A stretch of 10,158 nucleotides of DNA from a bacterium (GTDB lineage Bacteria > Chloroflexota > Dormibacteria > Aeolococcales > Bog-877): the NCBI GenBank assembly GCA_021844355.1, contig JAKBTP010000195.1:1-10158 (forward strand), given 5' to 3'. Both the position numbers and the translations under genes were made by a program. Below the pieces are notes generated by a model. That model was not told the origin of the DNA. It did no database searches and was given only the letters and a program-made list of their open reading frames with translations. Positions 5,476 to 10,158 of this stretch are shown one piece after another (position 1 is the stretch's first letter; every line of letters starts with the position of its first letter).

Positions 5476-6365
5476 GGGCTGACCCTGGGGTGGGGCCGCG
5501 CCGAGTTGAGGAGCAGAAGGGCGGCAAGCCGCAGCAGGATCCCCGCCGCCACCGCCGGCGCCAGCGCTGCCCCGGCGCCCCGCATGTAATGCAGGCGGTA
5601 GAAGCGCCACATGGAGCGATGGAAATGGACCAGCATGGGCAGCGCCACCTGCTCCGAGCTCCTCCCCTTGCGATGGATGACGACCGCAGTGGGCTGGTAC
5701 CAGACCTGGGCGCCGCGCTGGCGCAGCTGCCAGCAGAGCTCCAGGTCCTCCCCGTACATGTAGTAACCCTCGTCCAGCCCCCCCACGGAGTCGAAGAGCG
5801 GACGCCGGATGAGAAGGCAGGCGCCGGTGCCGCTGTCCACCGGCATGGGCTGCTCGATGGGCAGGTGGGACAGGTTGTAGGCGCCGAAGCGGGAGCTCCC
5901 GGGCCGCAGCCGGCTCAGGCCGGTGAGCCGCCAGAGGGCCACCTGGGGGCTGGGAAACCTCCGCCTGCAGGCGGGGTCCAGGCGGCCATCCGGTCGGATC
6001 ACGCGAGGTGAGATCGCCCCCCGGCGGGGGTCGGCGGCCAGCGCCCCCAGCATCTCCCTCAGGGCGCCCGGCTCCAGCTCCGCGTCCGGGTTGAGGAGCA
6101 GCACGGACGCCCCGCCGGTGCCCCTGGCTCCCCGGTTCACCGCCGCGGCGAAGCCCAGGTTGTGGTCCTCAGCCAGGAGCCGCACCTCCGGGTGCGACCT
6201 CTGGACCAGCTCCGGGGTGCCGTCTGACGAGGCGTTGTCGACCACCGTCACGTGCGCGGGAGAGACCCCCTCCCGCAGGCAGGACTCGATCGCCCGGGAG
6301 ACATCGTGGTGGGAGTTGTAGGTGCAGATGACCACCCGCACCCCACCCGGATCCATCTCGGCCAC
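5472..6365 (-). CDS. Family 2 glycosyltransferase, rhamnosyltransferase-like (first in cluster)
   Basis: The 297-residue product has the clear GT2 pattern of WbbL-like rhamnosyltransferases. It shows V-V-I-C-T-Y-N-S (11-18), V-V-D-N-A-S-S-D-G-T (41-50), N-L-G-F-A-A-A-V-N-R-G (69-79), L-L-L-N-P-D-A-E-L (89-97), V-D-S-G-T-G-A-C-L-L-I-R-R (176-188) and G-G-L-D-E-G-Y-Y-M-Y-G-E-D-L-E-L (195-210). A hydrophobic stretch at about 265-287 may anchor it to the membrane. Such enzymes in actinobacteria add rhamnose to lipid-linked wall or capsule intermediates. The GTG at 6365 follows the rmlD stop by three bases; an ATG three codons in is an alternative, and neither has an SD sequence, so translation is probably coupled to rmlD. 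It is related to the next gene but clearly distinct in sequence, so the two likely add different residues or linkages. The donor is inferred from context. Confidence 0.88.
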   Translation of the reverse strand: MAEMDPGGVRVVICTYNSHHDVSRAIESCLREGVSPAHVTVVDNASSDGTPELVQRSHPEVRLLAEDHNLGFAAAVNRGARGTGGASVLLLNPDAELEPGALREMLGALAADPRRGAISPRVIRPDGRLDPACRRRFPSPQVALWRLTGLSRLRPGSSRFGAYNLSHLPIEQPMPVDSGTGACLLIRRPLFDSVGGLDEGYYMYGEDLELCWQLRQRGAQVWYQPTAVVIHRKGRSSEQVALPMLVHFHRSMWRFYRLHYMRGAGAALAPAVAAGILLRLAALLLLNSARPHPRVSP

Positions 6366-6368
6366 GGC

Positions 6369-7250
6369 TCAGCCCGGGCGGTCCAGGACGGAGGCCACCT
6401 CGGGATCGGAGCGAAGATAGTCGCCCAGAGCCTCCTCCCAAGAGCGCAGCGGTGTCAGCCCCAGCTCCTCCCACCGTTCGCTCTCCAGCGCCGAGAACCG
6501 GGGCCGGGGTGCCGGGGCCCCCCACTCGGCGCTGCTGACAGGGCTCACCGGGGCTGGCATCCCAGCCCGGCGCAGGATCTCCTCGGCGAACCGGTGCCAG
6601 GTGGTCCTGCCGCCGCCGGAAAGATGGACGAGGCCACAGGGGGGCAGCTCCAGCAGCCGGGTCAGGGCCCGGGCCAGGTCGAAGGTCCAGGTGGGGCTGC
6701 CCACCTGGTCCGCCACCACCCGGAGCGGCTGGCCGGCGGCCGCCCTCCTCAGGATCGCCAGCGGGAAGTTGGGGCCGGTGTTGCCGTAGAGCCAGGAGGT
6801 GCGCACCAGGTAAAGCGGACCCCCGCTCTCCAGGCAGGCGAGCTCTCCCTGGCGCTTGGTGGCGGCGTACACGCCAAGGGGGCTCACGGGGTCGGACTCC
6901 ACCCACCCCCTCCCTCCCTCCGGGGCGTCACCGCCGAAGACGAAGTCGGTGCTCAGGTGGCAAAGGGGCACCCCGAACGCGGCGCAGGCTGCCGCCACCA
7001 GCGCGGCACCTCGGGAGTTGCTTCGCGCCGCCAGCTCGGGCTCGGCCTCGGCACGGTCGACGTTGGTGTAGGCGGCGCAGTTCACCACCCGGTCGAAAGG
7101 GGACTGCCGGAGGAGCCCGGCCAGCGCCCCCTCGTCGGCGATGTCCAGCTCTCCCCGCGCCAGCGCCAGCACCTCATGGCCGGCGGACCGAAGCTGAGGC
7201 ACCAGGTCGCGGCCGAGCTGGCCGCCGGCTCCCAGGACCAGGACCCGCAC
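6369..7250 (-). CDS. rmlD: dTDP-4-dehydrorhamnose reductase
   Basis: RmlD makes the last step of dTDP-L-rhamnose synthesis, reducing dTDP-4-keto-L-rhamnose with NAD(P)H in the cytosol. The 293-residue length is typical. The Rossmann motif G-A-G-G-Q-L-G-R-D-L is at residues 8-17. The strand V-V-N-C-A-A-Y-T-N-V-D (55-65), the H-L-S-T-D-F-V-F-G-G segment (98-107), the short-chain dehydrogenase pair Tyr128 and Lys132 in Y-A-A-T-K, the T-S-W-L-Y-G loop (151-156) and the substrate-loop D-Q-V-G-S-P-T-W (181-188) are all present. An open frame continues upstream, but it lies inside rmlB in another frame. The GTG at 7250, eight bases after the rmlB stop, gives the normal start V-R-V-L-V-L-G. No SD sequence is seen, consistent with reinitiation after rmlB. 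Confidence 0.94.
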   Translation of the reverse strand: MRVLVLGAGGQLGRDLVPQLRSAGHEVLALARGELDIADEGALAGLLRQSPFDRVVNCAAYTNVDRAEAEPELAARSNSRGAALVAAACAAFGVPLCHLSTDFVFGGDAPEGGRGWVESDPVSPLGVYAATKRQGELACLESGGPLYLVRTSWLYGNTGPNFPLAILRRAAAGQPLRVVADQVGSPTWTFDLARALTRLLELPPCGLVHLSGGGRTTWHRFAEEILRRAGMPAPVSPVSSAEWGAPAPRPRFSALESERWEELGLTPLRSWEEALGDYLRSDPEVASVLDRPG

Positions 7251-7258
7251 GGCGAGGC

Positions 7259-8329
7259 TCAGGCGGTCGGGCCGGCCGGCTCCAGGGGCCGGTAGTTGCG
7301 GCGGTAGAACTCCAGGAACTCCCCCGACTTGATGGGCTCCCACCAGTCGCGCCGCTGGCGGTACCAGGCCACGGTCCGGGCGATGCCGGAGGTGAAGTCG
7401 AGTTCGGGAGCCCACCCCAGGCTGCGGGCCCGGGAGCTGTCCAGGGCGTAGCGGCGGTCGTGACCGGGGCGGTCCTGCACGTGCTGGACCAGCTCCCGCG
7501 GCGCCCCCACCAGCTCCAGGACCGAGTCCGCCACCTGGAGCCCGTTGAGCGGCTCGGCCCCCTGTCCCAGGTTGTAGGCCTCACCGGGCTCACCCCGGGC
7601 CAGCACGGTGGCGATGCCGCGGGCATGGTCGTCCACATACAGGTAGTCACGGACCGCTCCCCCATCCCCGTAGACCGGCAGGGGAAGGCCGTCCAGAGCC
7701 TGGGTGACGAAGAGCGGGACGATCTTCTCCGGGTACTGGAAGGGTCCGTAGGTGTTGGAGCCGCGGGTGATCACCACCGGCAACCCGTAGGTGGCGTGGT
7801 AGGCCAGGCACTGCATCTCCGCGCCGGCCTTGCTCGCCGAGTAGGGGGAGCGGGGCCGCAGGGGGTCTCGCTCGACTGAGAGCTGGGGTGCCTCCACGTC
7901 GCCGTACACCTCGTCGGTGGAGACCTGGAGAAAGCGGCGGTGGTGGTGCCGCCGGGCCGCCTCCAGCAGGGAGTAGGTGCCGTACACGTCGGTGCGGATG
8001 AAGGCGTCCGGGTCCAGGATGGAGCGGTCGACGTGGCTCTCGGCGGCGAAGTTCACGATGCAGTCGACCTCGGCGCCCAGCCGGTCGGTGAGCTCCCGGT
8101 CGCAGATGTCCCCCCGGACGAAGCGGTACCGAGGATGGTCCTCGACCTCCTCGAGGTTGCGCAGGTTGCCGGCATAGGTGAGCTTGTCGAGCACGGTGAT
8201 CTGGGGACCGGAGTCGAGGGCCAGGAGGAGGCGGACGAAGGCCGAGCCGATGAACCCCGCCCCCCCGGCGACGAGGAGCCGGCGCGGCAGCTCTTGGGCA
8301 AGCTGGAGCTGAGAGTTGGTGACCTCCAC
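7259..8329 (-). CDS. rmlB: dTDP-glucose 4,6-dehydratase
   Basis: RmlB converts dTDP-glucose to dTDP-4-keto-6-deoxyglucose using bound NAD+, the second step to dTDP-rhamnose. From the GTG at 8329 the protein has 356 residues. It shows the NAD-binding G-G-A-G-F-I-G-S (22-29), L-D-K-L-T-Y-A-G-N (48-56), N-F-A-A-E-S-H-V-D-R-S (93-103), and the catalytic S-T-D-E-V-Y-G (137-143) with the Thr-Asp-Glu set. Tyr163 and Lys167 in Y-S-A-S-K, R-G-S-N-T-Y-G-P-F-Q-Y-P-E-K (189-202) and R-P-G-H-D-R-R-Y-A-L-D (287-297) complete the family set. The start is one base after the rmlC stop (TGA-G-GTG), with a GGTGGAG purine run upstream inside rmlC. This gives about 17 residues before the Rossmann strand, slightly longer than usual, but no ATG, GTG or TTG occurs in frame between. 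All active-site residues look intact. Confidence 0.95.
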   Translation of the reverse strand: MEVTNSQLQLAQELPRRLLVAGGAGFIGSAFVRLLLALDSGPQITVLDKLTYAGNLRNLEEVEDHPRYRFVRGDICDRELTDRLGAEVDCIVNFAAESHVDRSILDPDAFIRTDVYGTYSLLEAARRHHHRRFLQVSTDEVYGDVEAPQLSVERDPLRPRSPYSASKAGAEMQCLAYHATYGLPVVITRGSNTYGPFQYPEKIVPLFVTQALDGLPLPVYGDGGAVRDYLYVDDHARGIATVLARGEPGEAYNLGQGAEPLNGLQVADSVLELVGAPRELVQHVQDRPGHDRRYALDSSRARSLGWAPELDFTSGIARTVAWYRQRRDWWEPIKSGEFLEFYRRNYRPLEPAGPTA

Positions 8330-8330
8330 C

Positions 8331-8909
8331 TCAGATGTTCTCCACCGACCAGTCGAACCCGATCCGGGGGTCGTCATAGCGGATGCGGCCCTCGTCCGGG
8401 TCGTCAGGGTCGTAGGGCTCGGTTACGTAGTAGCAGAGGACCACGTCCCGGAGCGACAGCACCTGATATCCGTGGGCCACCAGCGGCGGGATGGCGACCA
8501 CCTTGGGGGCCCTCTCGCCCGCGATCAGCACCTGGATCCGGCCGCGGGTCGGGGATTCGGGGCGGAGATCCACCAGCACGATCCGGGCGTCGCCGGAGAC
8601 GATGTCCCAGTAATCCCACTGCCGGCGGTGCCAGTGGAAGGCCTTGATCAGCTCCGGGGGGTTGCCTCCCCGGGCGAAGGCCATCGAGCGCGACATCTGG
8701 CTGAACTCCTGGGGTGGCAGGAACGGCCTGCCGCGGTCGTCGGTGTCCCCGCGCTTGAGCTGCTCGGTGAAGAAGCCCCGCTGGTCATGGTGCAAACGGA
8801 GCGACTTGACCATGACCTGATCGATCTCCCCCAGCCGCTCTTGGGCGGGGGTCTTGGCCATCCCCTCCAGCACCACCTCCAGCTCTGGTGTCAGCCGCTG
8901 CCAGGCCAT
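8331..8909 (-). CDS. rmlC: Divergent dTDP-4-dehydrorhamnose 3,5-epimerase family protein
   Basis: The 192-residue protein has the RmlC cupin order: R-G-F-F-T-E (44-49), the His region K-A-F-H-W-H-R-R-Q-W-D-Y-W (89-101), L-V-D-L-R-P-E-S-P-T-R-G (112-123), I-P-P-L-V-A-H-G-Y-Q-V-L-S (140-152), V-V-L-C-Y-Y-V-T-E-P-Y-D-P (156-168) and a C-terminal I-R-Y-D-D-P-R-I-G-F-D-W (176-187). RmlC epimerises C3 and C5 of dTDP-4-keto-6-deoxyglucose before RmlD acts. It is divergent: the usual G-V-L-R-G-L-H-Y-Q with a following K-L-V is replaced around His92, and the usual P-x-G before A-H-G is P-P-L. About 35 extra residues precede the cupin core. The start at ATG 8909 is fixed by a perfect SD. Its place between rmlA and rmlB, with no other epimerase seen, supports the role. 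A related 3- or 5-epimerase making another deoxysugar is the alternative. Confidence 0.82.
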   Translation of the reverse strand: MAWQRLTPELEVVLEGMAKTPAQERLGEIDQVMVKSLRLHHDQRGFFTEQLKRGDTDDRGRPFLPPQEFSQMSRSMAFARGGNPPELIKAFHWHRRQWDYWDIVSGDARIVLVDLRPESPTRGRIQVLIAGERAPKVVAIPPLVAHGYQVLSLRDVVLCYYVTEPYDPDDPDEGRIRYDDPRIGFDWSVENI

Positions 8910-8913
8910 CGCC

Positions 8914-8920
8914 ACCTCCT
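8914..8920 (-). promoter_or_regulatory. Shine-Dalgarno site of rmlC, overlapping the rmlA stop
   Basis: Reading the - strand, AGGAGGT precedes the rmlC ATG, with TGGCG between AGGAGG and the start. The A of the rmlA TGA stop is the first A of AGGAGG. It is the only strong SD in the sugar cluster, and it chooses the ATG at 8909 over a GTG two codons earlier. Confidence 0.75.
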
Positions 8921-9981
8921 CAGGCCAGGCTCACCCGGGAGTGGTCGCCCAGCATCATCTTGTGGGCGCGGGGCAGGGTGGATCCGCGCTCGATCACCAC
9001 ATCCCGGCCGATCAGCGAGTCCTCGATCTTGCGCACTCCGCGGATCACGGTGTTCTCCAGGACGATGGCGTGCTCGATCTCGCTCCCCTCCACCACCACG
9101 TGGTGGTACAGGGCGGTGAACGGCCCCACGAAGGAGTCCACCACCCGGGTGTGGGCCCCTACGATCACCGGCCCGCGGATGGTGCTGCCGATGATCTCGG
9201 CACCCTCCTCGATGATCACCTTGCCCAGCAGGCGGGAGTCCTCTGAGACCGTGCCGAGCCGCCGCTCCTCCAACAGGTCCAGGACCACCCGGTTGCACTC
9301 CAGGAGGTCGTCCATCTTGCCGGTGTCGATCCACCGGCCCGCGACCTCGTGGGCCTCCACTCGCAGCCCCCGGTCGATCTGCCACTGGATGGCATCGGTG
9401 ATCTCCAGCTCACCGCGGGCCGAGGGGCTGATGGCGTCCACCGCCTCCATGATGCTGGGCTGGAAGCAGTACACCCCCACCAGGACCAGGTCGGAGCGCG
9501 GGTGCCGGGGCTTCTCCTCCAGGCGAACCACCCGTCCATCCTCCAGCTCCGCCACCCCGAAGCGCTCCGGCTCGGGCATGCGCTTCAGGAGGATCAGGGC
9601 GTCCGGCCGGTCGCTGGCGAAGCGGCGGACCACCTCCCCGATCCCCCCGGTGATGAAGTTGTCCCCGAGGTACATCACGAATGGCTCAGCGGCGAGGAAC
9701 CGGCGCGCCACCTGGACGGCGTGGGCCAGCCCCAGCGGCTCCAGCTGGGGGATGTACTCCACCCGGGCCCCGAAGCGGCTGCCGTCGCCGACCGCCTGGC
9801 GGATCTCGTCGCCGGTGTCGCCGACCACGATGCCGATCTCCTCTATCCCCGCCTCCACCAGCGCCTCGAGGCCATAGAAGAGGACTGGCTTGTTGGCGAT
9901 GGGGACCAGCTGCTTGGCCCCAGTGTGGGTGATGGGTCGAAGCCTGGTCCCCTTGCCCCCGCTGAGAACGAGCCCTTTCAC
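8920..9981 (-). CDS. rmlA: Glucose-1-phosphate thymidylyltransferase, long form
   Basis: RmlA joins dTTP and glucose-1-phosphate to dTDP-glucose and pyrophosphate, the first step to dTDP-rhamnose. The 353-residue product starts M-K-G-L-V-L-S-G-G-K-G-T-R-L-R-P, the nucleotide-binding motif (8-16 the core). It has Y-L-G-D-N (104-108) with metal-binding Asp107, F-G-V-A-E-L-E-D-G (141-149), V-R-L-E-E-K-P (152-158) and R-W-I-D-T-G (216-221). Residues about 245-345 form hexapeptide-like repeats of a left-handed beta-helix (G-A-E-I-I-G-S-T-I, G-P-V-I-V-G-A-H-T). This marks the long subtype found in actinobacteria, archaea and secondary-metabolite clusters, as opposed to the roughly 290-residue short RmlA. 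The start is the GTG at 9981; a TTG three codons upstream is also in frame but gives a less usual N-terminus. There is no SD sequence, and a TAnnnT hexamer sits seven bases before the GTG. Confidence 0.93.
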   Translation of the reverse strand: MKGLVLSGGKGTRLRPITHTGAKQLVPIANKPVLFYGLEALVEAGIEEIGIVVGDTGDEIRQAVGDGSRFGARVEYIPQLEPLGLAHAVQVARRFLAAEPFVMYLGDNFITGGIGEVVRRFASDRPDALILLKRMPEPERFGVAELEDGRVVRLEEKPRHPRSDLVLVGVYCFQPSIMEAVDAISPSARGELEITDAIQWQIDRGLRVEAHEVAGRWIDTGKMDDLLECNRVVLDLLEERRLGTVSEDSRLLGKVIIEEGAEIIGSTIRGPVIVGAHTRVVDSFVGPFTALYHHVVVEGSEIEHAIVLENTVIRGVRKIEDSLIGRDVVIERGSTLPRAHKMMLGDHSRVSLA

Positions 9982-9988
9982 CGCGGCC

Positions 9989-9994
9989 AAGGTA
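9989..9994 (-). promoter_or_regulatory. Possible -10 box (TAnnnT) of a leaderless rmlA transcript
   Basis: On the - strand TACCTT is preceded by T-G-G, like an extended -10, and is followed by seven bases and the rmlA GTG. Transcription would begin at or beside the start codon, matching the missing SD sequence. The region where a -35 would lie overlaps the stop of the upstream sugar transferase gene and has no good match. rmlA may also be read from further upstream. Confidence 0.33.
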
Positions 9995-10011
9995 CCAGAC
10001 GCCCGGGCCGC

Positions 10012-10158
10012 TCAGTAGGCATGGCGGTGGAAGAGGATCCGCCAGGGGGTGAGGAGCAGGATCTTGAGATCGAAGGCCAGTGACCAGTTCTCGATGTAGT
10101 AGAGGTCGTAGAAGACCCTCTCCTCGATCCCGGACCCCTGCCGCAGGTCGTTGACCTG
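10012..10158 (-). CDS. C-terminal end of a polyprenyl-phosphate sugar transferase (partial)
   Basis: The last 48 residues of a gene running off the right edge are visible, ending with TGA at 10012-10014. They contain E-R-V-F-Y-D-L-Y-Y-I-E-N-W-S-L-A-F-D-L-K-I (13-33) followed by L-L-L-T-P-W-R-I-L-F (34-43). This is the characteristic end of the bacterial sugar transferase family (WbaP, WcaJ and exopolysaccharide phosphotransferases). These integral membrane enzymes put the first sugar-1-phosphate onto undecaprenyl phosphate to begin a glycan. The catalytic part and the membrane segments lie outside the window, so the sugar used is unknown. The gene is in line with rmlA, about 30 bases upstream, and its presence indicates that the cluster builds a lipid-linked surface polysaccharide. 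Confidence 0.85.
   Translation of the reverse strand, partial: QVNDLRQGSGIEERVFYDLYYIENWSLAFDLKILLLTPWRILFHRHAY

Noticed and set aside
1..10158. CRISPR arrays, tRNA or rRNA genes, insertion sequences and integration sites.
   Set aside because: No regularly spaced repeats, transposase or integrase motifs, or RNA gene signatures were seen on either strand.

Overview
The window is very GC-rich DNA, and its real genes have mostly G or C at third codon positions. GTG starts are common and most starts lack a Shine-Dalgarno (SD) sequence. Genes are tightly packed, often with 4-base start/stop overlaps. Together with a long-form RmlA and TAnnnT hexamers placed for leaderless transcripts, this suggests a high-GC Gram-positive-type bacterium: an actinobacterium, or a relative in the Chloroflexota/Dormibacterota part of the tree. 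The sequence alone does not settle the phylum. I see no tRNA, rRNA, CRISPR array, insertion sequence or phage gene.

Left part (1-1948). On the + strand are the C-terminal end of a surface or secreted protein with a membrane anchor (ends 263), a small PRC-barrel protein (451-825) and a Crp/Fnr-type regulator (943-1665). Facing them on the - strand is a 52-residue hydrophobic protein (1790-1948). Its ATG overlaps, as ATGA, the stop of a long frame containing a MarR-like winged-helix domain (1945-2799).

Middle part (2800-4501). About 565 bases without a convincing gene hold an inverted repeat just upstream of the MarR-like gene and a possible decayed reading frame. A site-2 protease-like M50 membrane metallopeptidase with a C-terminal CBS pair follows on the + strand (3365-4501).

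Right part (4498-10158). A compact - strand cluster is transcribed from right to left. It contains the end of a polyprenyl-phosphate sugar transferase, then rmlA, rmlC, rmlB, rmlD and two family-2 glycosyltransferases. RmlA, RmlB, RmlC and RmlD together convert glucose-1-phosphate to dTDP-L-rhamnose. The glycosyltransferases probably add rhamnose or other sugars to a lipid-linked glycan that the sugar transferase starts. The cluster therefore looks like a cell-surface polysaccharide or glycolipid locus. It ends tail-to-tail with the M50 gene, both genes using the same CTAG as their stop.

No clearly new system is visible. The least ordinary items are the MarR-like frame with its long non-conserved-looking tail coupled to a tiny membrane protein, a strongly divergent RmlC in an otherwise standard pathway, and the CTAG tail-to-tail overlap.
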